The position numbers and the translations under genes were made by a program. The notes beneath the pieces are model-generated. The model made no database searches and was not told where the DNA came from. It saw only the letters and a program-made list of their open reading frames with translations. Positions 1-34,198 of a stretch of 64,000 bases of DNA are shown one piece after another (position 1 is the stretch's first letter; each line of letters opens with the position of its first letter). This DNA is from Xiphias gladius (taxonomy: Eukaryota; Chordata; Actinopteri; Istiophoriformes; Xiphiidae), in the NCBI RefSeq assembly GCF_016859285.1, contig NC_053413.1, positions 23,626,939 to 23,690,938 on the forward strand. Reading direction: 5' to 3'.

Positions 1-1331
1 TTAACTAAAGTTTAGTCTATTATAATATAGTATCGTGAGGTTAGGAAGACTTGCATTTACACCAGCTCCCTGAGGACTTATAACTACATGCCTAACACCA
101 ATCCCCTTACCCTGACTTTAACAAAAGACAAGTCTTAAGCCTAAGGTATATAGCGGTTTTCCGGTTTTCCTTGTAGGGACCAGCTTTTTGTCCCAAATGG
201 GAGGAGAGTCCCCATAATGTGGACAGATGGACAGGTTTTGGTCCACACAATGTAATTAAACAGTTACATACTGACTTGCTGTGTTACATACACAGCAAGC
301 TTTGTATCACCTTAATTACATTTTTCCATACAAACCTACTGCACATGTGCATGTACATGCAAGTGTTTATGGGATGAGTACTGGTTACACAGGGGATTAC
401 ACAGCAATCTAATATGGATCTGTGGACATTTGTCGATGTGCGCGTGCATGTTTATGTCTCCAGATATCCGTACTGTATAGTTATCGACTTGATGGTCCGC
501 CAATGTCAGCATGTTTGTATATACAAGATCCAAGATGACCATATTATATCAGAGGGTTTGAATATTTTAGCTGATCAGCCATCAAACATAAAAAATAAAT
601 GTTTGCCTGTTTCTTTCTGTTAAATTGTATAGAAATGATCCTTGTTGATGCATTAAAACATGCTGCAACACTGGAGAACAGGTACCCCCCTCTCAAAAGC
701 ATTGGGATGACATGCTACTGTGTGTTGTCGGAAAGCCTAATTTAGAGGACAGACAATATATTAAAACTGATGATATGGAAAGAATAATGTGGTCATTTCC
801 AGAGCATAGTTTTGTCGTGCCTTTAAGGGTGGGATAACTTACACGTGTAAGACCTGGCCTCAGCAGACTCTCAGTGCTGCACCTAATAGCGCCCAACTTC
901 AAACTGAGAAGATGTTGAACAAGTCAAAATAACTGAAAATACCCGTGCGAGTGCGCGGAGCCGTTAAACCCTCAGTGAAATGAACAGAAAACGGTATTTT
1001 TTGCCTGGTAGGAAATCAGGTAAAAATTAGGAGAATAACCAGCTTGATGTTATGATCGGTCAAAATCAATGCGATGCACACCAGAGTCAGTATCAGCTAT
1101 AGCTTTATTGGAACTCTGTTGCAATACATAACGAAAAACAAATAATAATCAGTTTCTCTACTGAATAAAAGATTAATTTTAACATTTAATGTCAGATTCT
1201 AAACCTTTAAAAATACAGAGAAAATAACATATTGTTGCAGGTGTCGGATATCTGATAATATGATATAATATGAAAATACATTATTCTGACCAGTGAAAGT
1301 TAACCTGAGACATTATATGATTGTCTTTCAG
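1..1331. other. svil intron upstream of first exon in window
   Basis: No open exon or recognised repeat. Assumed to be intron because the first svil exon opens with a split codon and is preceded by an acceptor. Confidence 0.6.
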
Positions 1332-24670
<23,339 letters not shown>

Positions 24671-25540
24671 GGAAGTTTTTAATTGAAGACGGCACGTGGA
24701 GCTGTATAGAGAGTGGACAGCTGAGATGGGGATACAGGAAATGTCACACGAAGCTGTTTTAGTGGTAACGCGTGAGGACACGGGATAGAAATCCACAGTG
24801 TCCTGAAGAGGGAACCTGAATCTGAAGAAAACCTACATGAAGGATGAGACCGGAGATGCGCTCGCCTTGCTTGTGGTCATGTTTTACTTCTCAACCTTGT
24901 CATTACGTAACAAAATTAAACTCCAGCGGTTTAACTGAAGGTGAAAAACACCTTGCTTCGGTCCATACATGGTGTGTATTCGGAGTCGTCTCCAAGCACT
25001 AAAGTCACCGCTCATGGACTCGTGAAAGAAAACACAAGGACGCCCGGTGTCAGAGTGCCATGCTATGGTGGTGTATGTATGTGTGTGCGATTGTATATAA
25101 TGTTTGTAAGCGCGTGTAATGTTTCTTTGCGTAAATGTGTGTGTAGGCTGTGCGTTGGTGACTTTGTATCTATGTAAAAAATCCTGTCATGTCAGATGTT
25201 GTGAGGAAAGTTGTCTTTTTTTTTTTCTTTTCTTTTTTTTTTTCTGTCTACAGTGTCTGGATGCTGTCAGGCCACGCAGGTAACTCATGTTGCTCGACTG
25301 TGTTAAACTGCTGAGGTGACTCTGGTGCACTGAGCTCCTGATAGCAGAGCGAAGGGGGTTGTAATCGAAAGGCTTGACCTTAATGGGAAGAGAAACAGCG
25401 GCTTGATGAATCTGAATGTATAGTGCCTTGCTTTTTGTGTACAGTTTATATACAGAAATTCTAGTCTGCATTTTTAAAGACTTTCTTTGTGATATAAGAC
25501 ATAGTGAATTAAATCACAATAATGCTCAAATCAAACCAGG
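24671..25540 (+). other. svil: svil 3' untranslated region (probable)
   Basis: Non-coding sequence after the svil stop. Two ATTAAA hexamers fit as polyadenylation signals, at 24915-24920 (short form) and 25508-25513 (long form). The extent is inferred; no transcript data were available. Confidence 0.55.
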
Positions 25541-25596
25541 ACTCTGTGTCTTCCGTGTCTCTTGTTACATACGTTAAAAACACCTCATTAAAATTG

Positions 25597-25690
25597 TAGG
25601 GCTGAAACTATCAGTTACTGTATCTCCATCTCTGAATGGTCAGCAGATAAGCCAATTATTTTCTGACATTAAAATGTGGTGATAAAATTC
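25597..25690 (+). repeat. MITE-like dispersed repeat fragment
   Basis: Begins TAGGGCTGAAACTATCAGTT and continues with TCAGCAGATAAGCCAATTATT, a short degenerate copy of the family described at 22090-22388. Confidence 0.35.
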
Positions 25691-25851
25691 ACAGATTCAA
25701 AGAGCTAAGAGAATGTTATCAAATGGTGTGTTTCATGCGTCTCTTTGTATCGTGTCTCTTTGTAGTCGTTTTGTGTCTTTGTAGTTGGTTTGAGTCCCTT
25801 TTTGGTCATTTAATTGACTTGATGTAACAAGAAATTTTAAATGTTATAAAA

Positions 25852-26084
25852 AGTATATATATATGTATTTACATATATACATATACATATATACACATAA
25901 ACAAACATATACATATACACACATATATATATGTATATATATATACATATATATATATATACACACACATATATATATACGTATTATATATATATATACA
26001 CACACACACATATATATATATATACATATTATATATATATACATATATACACACACCCACATATATATATATATATATATAACA
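25852..26084. repeat. AT-rich (TA/TACA)n microsatellite
   Basis: About 230 bases of alternating TATA, TACA and CACA units. All frames across it are low-complexity artefacts. Confidence 0.93.
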
Positions 26085-26328
26085 GCAGGTAAGTTGCATT
26101 TTAACTTTTTTTTAAATCAAAGTAAAACAGAAAAGACTTATTTAAAACCATTTTTATATTGGGTTGCAAAATCAAACATTTCAGTCACAGAAATACATTA
26201 AAAAATCAAGCTTTTCTGTGACAAACAGTTTTCTTTATTGAACCAAGTTTGAATAGTTTTCATGACTCACTTAATTTTTGGTTGACTAAGCTAAAACCCA
26301 TAACAGTTACTGTCTTTCACTCTACTTA

Positions 26329-27520
26329 CAGTCAGTGAGCGCTTTATTGGGAACATTTATAAGGACGTAATACTGGGCAGGGCCTCCCTTTGCTTTCAAA
26401 ACAGCCTCAATTCTTTGAGGCTTGGATTTCACCAGATGGCGGAAACATAAAGATTCTGGTCCACGTAGACACGATTTCATCACATCATTTCTTCAGATTT
26501 GTCGGCTGCACATTCATGCTGCCAATCTCCTGTTCTACCACATCCCCATGGTGCTCTACTGGATTCAGATCTGGAGACCGGGGAGGCCTCTGAAGTTCAC
26601 TGAGTTCATTGCCATGTTCATTAAAACCAGTTTGAGACGACTTTTGTTCTGCATTATCATGCTGGAAGTAGCCATTAGGAGATGATAAATTGCCATAAAG
26701 TGTTGCACATGGTCAGCAACGATACTCAGGAAGGATGTGGCATTCAAACCATTCCTGATTTGTATTAAGGGGCCCAAAGTGTGCCAAGAAAACATTCATA
26801 CCACCACTGCCAGCCTGGACTGTTGACGCAAGGTTGGTTGAGTCCAAGGGTTCATGCTGTTGATGCCAAAATCTGACCCCAACCATCTGCTGCCTCTGCA
26901 GAAATCCAGGTTCATCACACCAAGCCGTGTTTTTCCAGTCTCTAACTGTACTGTTTTTGGTGCAGCCTGTGCCCACTGCAGCTTCAGATTTCTGTTCTTG
27001 GCTGACGAGTGTGGAACCCGACGTGGTCTTGCGCTGTTGTAGTCCATCCGCCTCAAGGGTAGACGTGTTGAGCATTCTGAGATGCTTTTCTGCTCGCCAC
27101 AGTTGTACAGAGTGGTTATCTGAGTTACTGGGGCCTTTCTGTCAGCTCCAACCGGTCTGGCCCCTCTCCCTTGACCTCTGTTATCCATCAGGTGTTTTCG
27201 TCCGCATAACTGCCGCCCACTGGGTGTGTTTTGTTTGTGGCACTATTTTCTAAGCTCTAGAGACTGTCGTGTGTAAAAACCCATGAGATCAGCAGTTTCA
27301 GAAACACTAAAACCAGCCTGTCTGGCGCCAGCCACATCCCATGGTCAAAGTCACTGAGAGCACACTTTTTTTCCCATTCTGATGTGAACTTGAACTGAAG
27401 CTCCCGACCTGTATCTGCATGATTTTATACATTGCACTACCACCACATGACTGGCTGATTGGACAACAGCATGAATAAGCAGGAGCACAGGTGTTGCTAG
27501 GAAAATGCTCACTGAGTCCA
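26329..27520 (-). mobile_element. Degraded Tc1-like DNA transposon
   Basis: Ends are inverted: the left CAGTGAGCGCTTTATTGGGA near 26334 and the right GAAAATGCTCACTGAG near 27501. Between them lies a broken Tc1-like transposase on the - strand. The length of about 1.2 kb is normal for Tc1-type elements. It sits between svil and the thioesterase cluster. Confidence 0.8.
26400..27360 (-). pseudogene. Tc1-like transposase pseudogene
   Basis: Recognisable pieces are VTQITTLYNCGEQKSISEC, RPRRVPHSSAKNRNLKLQWA, STVQAGSG and FSWHTLGPLI, in that order on the - strand. They lie in different reading frames (27188-26796, 27075-26713 and 26795-26565), so at least two frameshifts have occurred. The tail with the DDE-domain end is badly eroded. 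It cannot encode an active transposase. Confidence 0.82.
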
Positions 27521-27618
27521 TGCATTAATTCTAACTGTCAGGACATATTTTAAAGTTAAAATGTTATTTGCACTCACTGAATGAGAGTGAGCAATGTAAA
27601 CAAGACCAAAGGTCTTAG

Positions 27619-27688
27619 TCTCTCTCTCTCTCTCTCTCTATAAATATACATACATATATATATATATATATACAAACATACATATATA

Positions 27689-27720
<32 letters not shown>

Positions 27721-27769
27721 CATATATACATATATACATACAGCAATATATACATATATACATACATAC

Positions 27770-27800
<31 letters not shown>

Positions 27801-27832
27801 CACATATACATACATATATATATACAGACACA

Positions 27833-27874
<42 letters not shown>
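27619..27874. repeat. Compound (CT)n-(TACA)n-(CA)n microsatellite
   Basis: A CT run, then about 185 bases of TATA/TACA units, then about 20 CA units. Confidence 0.93.
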
Positions 27875-27877
<3 letters not shown>

Positions 27878-28700
27878 TGGCTTCAGTATTCAGCACCGTG
27901 AACTGTTCAAATGGCCTGCATTAGATGTTACTCTGTCATAATTAGGGGATTTATTTGTATTTATGTTGTTATCATTATTGGTGCAAACTACAGAGAGAAC
28001 CTGACCTTTAGTCAGGGGGCCGAATTTGGCTGCTGTGCCACTGAACTCACCTCTATGTGTGTTGCACCAAATTATCTGGAAAACTGACTGTCCTTTTTAA
28101 TTTATTACAGGTACAAAACAAAATCTAAACTTGACTTCCTGTGAAGGTATCTCATCACGTTCCATTTGTACGCACGTCACGTGACCCCGATTTGTATTTT
28201 ATTATACAGCTTAAACTGATTAAAGTCGGTTAATGTGTACTAAATTCTTATGGAGCTCCTTTTTGGAAAAAAAAATAGTTGTTCGGTCATAGTTTTATAT
28301 GTTGATATTCATGCTATTTGGACTGGGGTGCTATTTTTATTGACCCGTGCAGTTGTTCCCACAGACCTTCTGAAATATATATCAGATCCAAGAAAATGAA
28401 ACCTGGATGATAAAACCATTCAGCTATTTGTTTGCAAATTAAATAACATTTTTCAGTCAATGCACATTCACAAATGTTTGCAATCTCCCCAAAAATATGC
28501 GACCTTTTCACACAGTGGATTCTATGCCAGCACCACTACACTATAAATCAACTTGTTTGTCTTGGTAAGCACTTCTTGATTCATTTATTTATTTTAATTT
28601 ATCTCAAAAGATCAGTCAGTGGCTTTTAAGTCGTCAGTTTTCTCTTGTAGTGATAGTGTCGTTGCTCTGGTAGGTCACACTGGCTAGAAAGTGGGACTGG
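27875..28700. promoter_or_regulatory. 5' flank of thioesterase copy A, possible promoter
   Basis: Unique sequence with no recognised gene. A TATA-like CTATAAAT lies at 28541-28548, about 230 bases before the start codon of copy A, and GTAAGC follows at 28565. A good acceptor (ttgttacag, ending 28719) precedes the start codon, so transcription may begin in a short non-coding exon here. This is inference from motifs only. Confidence 0.25.
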
Positions 28701-28771
28701 CCTGTTTACTTTGTTACAGTCACATAACGCAGTCTAAAGCTGTGCAGACAGGATCTTTAGTTCCTGAAGAG

Positions 28772-30924
28772 ATGTCCTCCCAAGTCAGACTGAGGCTGCT
28801 GCCGAGTGCCAGATGTTTGTTCGACGAGCCCGTTCAGGTGAAGGTGGCCGGGCTGAGGTCGAGGCAGGTGGTCACCCTGAGAGCCGGATCAACAGATGAG
28901 AAGGGAGTGCTGTTCAGATCCTCGGCCACCTACAGGGCTGATGAGAGCGGGGAGATCGACCTGGACAGAGACCCCTCACTCAGCGGGAGCTACGTCGGGG
29001 TCGAACCCATGGGTCTGCTGTGGTCAATGAAGGCAGACACTTTGCACAAAAGGTTTCAAAAAACGAATTCACTAATCCCCCACATGGTGAAGTTCTCTGT
29101 GCATGAGGAGGAGAGCGAAGGAAGAATTCTGGCAGAGGCGACTAATGAAAGGTGTCTGACCAGACAGGGGGTCAGCCGGCTCCCCGTCAAAGAGGGGAAT
29201 ATTCGTGGAGTCCTGTTCACTCCCCCGGGTTGGTGGCTCTCAGCTTACTCTTTAGTTTAATAACAGCCTAATAGAGTGTTGCTATGAGTGTCCCAGTAAG
29301 CCCTGACGGTGGGACAGTGAGCCAGCAGGCACAATACCAGGCCCCTGAAACCAGCTGAAATAAAAGGAATGTGGCTGTCATGAAAGTCCTTAATTAAAGG
29401 AGGTCATGTAATCAGCCTTGTATGTTGGTTTGTCTGTTTGTTTATTGGTTTGTTTATTTGTCAACAGGTTTATGCAAGAAGTACTGAACCGCTTTGCACC
29501 AAACGCGGTGGAGATTTTGGTGCAGATCTGGATCATTTACAATGAATTTGATTTTTTTTCCACTGAAGTTTGGTTTATGTTGTTTGACATTGGCCTTGAC
29601 ACTTCATCGAAAGGATGCACATTATGTAAGATCTATAACTTAGTATGACCTACTAATGACTTTGACTCGAATGTGTCTTATGGTCCAGGAGAAGGTCCGT
29701 TCCCTGCCGTGTTGGATGTGTGCACCTTTATGTGTGAGAAAAGAGCCAGTCTCCTGGCCAACAGAGGGTTTGTGGTTCTGGCTGTAGCGGTGTACAATGA
29801 AAAGCCTGACAACGTCAAAAACATCCATCTGGACTACTTTGAAGAAGCAGTGGGTTTCTTACTAAGACAAACCAAGGTAAGTTGTTTGAGTAACTTTTAA
29901 TGGCCGCAGCATAAAGTAACAAGCCTTTGATTTTGACTCTGATTTTGAAAAAGAAAGAAAAACATTCTATTGAGGGTTTAGTTAAAAAAAAAAAAAAAGT
30001 AGGGATACACTTAAATTAAGTGACTATTATGTGCAACTTTGGTGCCCCATTTCTTTAAGCATGTTCATTCCTATAATATCAGTTAATACAACAAACGCAA
30101 GATATCTTTATTGTCATGGGGTTTTATTTTTTTATTTTACAGTTTACTAATTATGTCTGCAATACAGTTGGTTTTTTTTTACTATGATTGAGCCCCTATG
30201 CTTGAGGAGACCTCCACATTACACCCAGTTTTGACATTGTTATCCTGATTCACCTTCATAGTCCAGTTCCCAAGCATTGGGAGGTTTTATCTAATGTGTA
30301 TGTTTTCCTTCACAGGTGGGCAGCAAAGGAGTTGGTCTAGTATCTAGATCAAAGGGAGGAGATATTGCTCTTTCCATTGCTGCTTTTGTGCCGGGGGTTG
30401 CGGCCACAGTGTGGATTAACGGTTGCAACGCCAATATGGCCGTTCCTCTCTACTATGAGAACCGCCAAATCCTCTCACCGATTCTGTTTGATTACAGCAA
30501 GGTCATTCCCACTGAGTCGGGAGCCAGCATAGTCAAGTATGGTGCTAAAAATCCCCTGGCCGAGGAGAACAAGGCCAGTCTGGTCCCCATTGAACGAGCA
30601 AAGGGCCATTTCCTCTTTGCAGCTGGAGAGGACGACCTCAACTGGGACAGCAAGGCTTACATGGACGAGATGGTGGAGAGACTGAAGCGTCATGGGAAGG
30701 AGAACTTTGAGAGTCTGAGTTACCCGGGAGCAGGACATTACCTAGAGCCACCTTATGGACCCCACTGCCCCTCCAGCTATCATTGGATTGTGGGTGCACA
30801 GGTCCTGTGGGGGGGTGAGCCCAGGTCCCACGCAGCAGCTGAAGTCCACCTGTGGAAGAAGATCCAGGAGTTCTTGAGAACTCACCTGAGCTGTGATGCT
30901 ACACGGTCTAAAGCCAAGTTATAG
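28772..30924 (+). CDS. Acyl-CoA thioesterase / BAAT-family protein, copy A
   Basis: Three coding exons: 28772-29228, 29689-29876 and 30316-30924, with GT-AG introns, encoding 417 residues. Residues ~1-150 form the acyl-CoA thioesterase/BAAT N-terminal domain (ARCLFDEPVQVKVAGL, YVGVEPMGLLWSM) and the rest the BAAT C-terminal alpha/beta-hydrolase domain. The nucleophile elbow is SRSKGGD, placing the likely catalytic Ser at 227. Asp321/322 (GEDDLNW) and His356 (GHYLEPPY) complete the expected triad. The family hydrolyses fatty acyl-CoA (ACOT1-6) or transfers acyl groups to glycine or taurine (BAAT, which has Cys as nucleophile). Ser here favours thioesterase. The C-terminal AKL is a peroxisomal PTS1. 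I chose the ATG at 28772 because it opens the domain, lies 52 bases after a good acceptor and is shared by all copies. It is nearly identical to copy C. Confidence 0.92.
29229..29688. other. Intron 1 of copy A, with repeat debris
   Basis: Contains CTTTGCACCAAACGCGGTGG and TTTTGGTGCAGATCTGGATC, pieces of a dispersed teleost repeat. Copy C has the same intron with 33 more bases inside this repeat (38964-38996). Confidence 0.6.
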
Positions 30925-31748
30925 ATGCAAATAGGATGATAGGAAAGACTTAGGAAGAGATCATGAGACCATGGCTGCCAATCAACTGTAGAAAATCATG
31001 TTATGGTTGAATGTTCTGTAATGAATACAAAAATTGAATCTTTGATTGATGTTTGACTATATCATGCATTGAAAGGTTTATCACAACCTGGTGCAAGCTT
31101 ACCACGTTTAAAAGAGAAAATGGTAAGATGTATGTACTGCAGTAAACTACTAGGGATAATCTGCCCAAAATTTGATGTTACACTGTAAAAAGGAAATGGA
31201 AAATAGAAATGTGAGATTGACAATGGCATCATGAAATGGCAGTATGAGAATGGAAAGTGAAATCAAAAAGCCTGAAATGGGTAAAGGAAAAGCTAATCGA
31301 GAAGTGCAATGAGAAATTCAAAAGAAAACAACTATACTGAACAGAAAACATAAAATTACCAAACACTTAAGACTTAAAGTGGAAATTATCAGATGAAATG
31401 CTTAAAGTGATTCTGCCTTGTGTCAACCGGTTTCAGCCTGCTTCTCTCCTACTCTCTGTGCTCACATATTGAATATCTTAATACAGATGAATTACCTAGA
31501 AAGCTGTTCTCATTTACATTTCTTTCTGTTTCTGTTGTCAGGCAACGGAAACAGTTTGAAATAGTGACTGAAAACGCAGCTCTTTAGGACGACATGTTAG
31601 CCCTCTCCTCCTTATTTGAGTTAACCTGATTAAAAATTTGACAAACTAACCCGATCGTCCTCATCCCTTGACCTCTTTTCTCTTGTTAAAACAAACCGTG
31701 CTGTTTGAAAACACGTACAATTAATCACAAATCTCAGCTCATAAAACA
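30925..31748. other. 3' flank of copy A
   Basis: A/T-rich non-coding sequence. The first ~50 bases after the stop match the same place in copy C and then diverge, which marks the edge of the duplicated unit. I see no gene. Confidence 0.6.
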
Positions 31749-32026
31749 ACCGATTATTTTCATTATGAATACGTCTGACAATTATCTTATCAACTGATTG
31801 ATTGTTCATTGTATAAAATGTCAGAGAATAGTGAAAAATGCCCATCATTATTCACATATTAAAAGTTAACGTATAAAAACTAGAAAAAAACTGCGAAACT
31901 AGCATATTTGCATTGGAGACGCAGGAACCAGCCAGAAAGAGACCAACAAACTGTCAAACTTGTTGCCCATTAAGTTTTTTTGGTCAATCAACTAGTCGAC
32001 TAACTATCTGGTCATTTCAGCTCCGG
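31749..32026 (+). repeat. MITE-like dispersed repeat copy
   Basis: Has the phrases CGATTATTTTCATTATGAAT, TATAAAATGTCAGAGAATAG and, at the end, CTAGTCGACTAACTATCTGG then TCAGCTCC. Same family as 22090-22388. Confidence 0.5.
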
Positions 32027-32329
32027 AGCACTGGTTGGTTTCTGGGTGCCTGGGGGAATGAGGAAACCGCCATGTACAACAGGGGGGGGGGGGAAGTTGT
32101 TTTTTTGTTTTTTTTTAATCGTCAGATAATCTGTGGATTGTTTTGAATCCATAAGTAATATATATCACCAAAAATATGGCATATTTTACACAGCACTAAT
32201 AATAGGCTACGCCAGTTACAGTGTGGGGCAGTGAGTTGGCAGACTCACTGCAGTCAGGCCTGAATCAATGGAGGAAAATAAAACTTAAATCATACTTTTA
32301 ATTTTTTTTTTTTGTAAACATCCTCTCGT

Positions 32330-32700
32330 GTCTATAGGCTGCTCGGTCTTCGCCCGGTACACTTTACAATGAAGTGAACACGTCCACCGGTTTCGAGACT
32401 GGAGGGGGTAACACCTGACCCCGAATGCAGCGTAGCGTTTGAGTCGTTAACGTCCGTTCGTTTCGGTGGTTCACGAGGAGACGTCTTGCGCGGCCAGTCG
32501 CGCGGAGCTGCGACGGAGCACGAGACCGCGTCGCACGTGGTCAGCGCGAAGGCGCCGACGCGGGCCCGGTGCCAAGGTCCACAGCCACGGACTCGCTGAC
32601 TCTGGAGTCCGCGTGTCCGCACACTTTGCCTGAGGGAACTACCCATAGTTCATAGTGCTGTGACGTAAAGGGCGAGGGTTCGCGGTGGAAGCCCGGAGGC
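32330..32700. other. CpG-rich patch between copies A and B
   Basis: Many CG dinucleotides in about 370 bases (for example CGCGCGGAGCTGCGACGG-type wording around 32500), in contrast to AT-rich surroundings. Open frames exist on the - strand but resemble no protein I know. It could be a CpG island or a decayed element. Confidence 0.4.
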
Positions 32701-33496
32701 TAAAAACAAAAAAAGGTAAAAAAAACAAAAAAAACGTAAACATCATTGCGTAATGATGCTGATTTGACAAAACGGGTAAATTGATTATTTGACAATTACC
32801 TCTCGTCCACTCTGTAAGGCAAAGGTTAACACAAGACACCGGCCTGTCTTTAAACCTCTCTATTTAAAATAAAAAAAAATAAAAAAATAAATACTAATTT
32901 AATACGGGACAGTAACTTCAACAACAATGGCGTCCTGACATAACTTCGAGACGTTCCTCTGCATTCAGAACCCCTCGGGTTTATTTTTTTCTTCTTTTTC
33001 TGACGAGTCCTCTCTCTCTACTGGGAGAAGAGCACAGATCAATTAAATGTAAAACGGCTGAACAGTCTCTCGGTGTCCGGTCAACAGTTCGGCACATTTC
33101 AAACATACCGAAAGCTACGGGTTAAGATCACATGTCTGGCATTTTTTTTTTGTTTTTGTTTTGTTTTTAAAGACGGACACCTGCTATAATTTCCTAGCTG
33201 TCACGGTAAATGGTGAACCCCACCATGGGTTGAGATGTTTTCACCGACTTTAACAGCAAAAACCTTGGCCCCTACGTTCCCATTGTTAAACCCAGAGATT
33301 CATTACGTTTTGTTGTTGTTGCGACGCAGTTGGCTATGTCGTCCTTAGCTAATGAGGAACATTTAAACTGCCAAACTTTTGAATGGAAATCTGGTGCTAA
33401 CCTCTTCGTGTTCCCAGGGACACATAGGAAGTGAAAGATCAGTTTTAATTAATTAATCATTATTATTATTATTACTATTTTGTAATTGAGAAAAAA

Positions 33497-34198
33497 AACT
33501 ATTTAATATAATGTAAACTGGCTGCATGAGGTTAATGTGTAGCCAGTAAAATGTTATTGGGTTGCTACATGAAAGAAATTTGGTCAGTCTTTACTGCAGA
33601 TTTTGATGGACAGGAGAGTCGTCGAGTGACCTGAAAAGACCTGCTGAAATACACTCGGTTGGCAGTTTACTAGGAACACCTAGGTAGGACTGATCCAGTC
33701 TAATACAACAGTCCTGCAGTAAATCCTCCTTCATGAAGGTTATAATGTTCTGTTTTTTTTGTTGAAACTGTTTCAGAGAGAGGTTTTGATTCAAGTAGTT
33801 TGTGGTGCTGTTGATCTTTAACAGTTGTGCAAAGAGGTGTTTCTGTTGTTTAGCCTACCTTCATTGATATAAATGGGAGTGTGCTGTATGTAGATACTAA
33901 AATTGCTCAGCTATTTGGATACACACTGGATTATATTCTTCAATGAAGGCAAATCCGTAAATATTTGAAATTTTCCCCCAAAACGTGAGACCTTTTTGCA
34001 CAGAGCGGTCTGTGTCACCAGACTACAGTATTAATCAGCTTTTGTTTGTATTGGCACACATTTGGCTCTTTCATCGCTCTGTTTCCTCTTGCTCTGGCAT
34101 GTCACGCTGGCCAGAGAGTGGGACTGACCTGTTTACTTTGTTACAGTCACAGAACGAAGTCTAAAGCTGTGCAGACAGGATCTTTAGTTCCTGAAGAG
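33497..34198 (+). repeat. 5' flank of copy B, duplicated at 37090-37789
   Basis: Nearly identical by eye to 37090-37789, including TGAGGTTAATGTGTAGCCAG and TTTACTAGGAACACCTAGGT. It ends with the acceptor-like tttactttgttacag and the 5' leader shared by all copies. The TTTACTAGGAACACC phrase also resembles a fish transposon end. The block probably carries the promoter of the B-type genes. Confidence 0.7.

Noticed and set aside
25844..26201. Tyr/Ile/His-rich frames on both strands
   Set aside because: Translations of a TA/TACA/CA microsatellite.
27574..27896. Cys/Val/Tyr-rich - strand frames
   Set aside because: Translations of the compound CT/TACA/CA microsatellite.
32332..32646. 104-residue - strand frame in a CpG-rich patch
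   Set aside because: Arg/Ser/Pro-rich with no recognised domain and no splice partners; expected from GC-rich DNA with few stops.
34046..34198. Upstream in-frame extension of the thioesterase start (HAGQRVGLTCLLCYSH...)
   Set aside because: An acceptor-like ttgttacag lies inside it and the family starts at MSSQVRLRLLP, so the downstream ATG is preferred.
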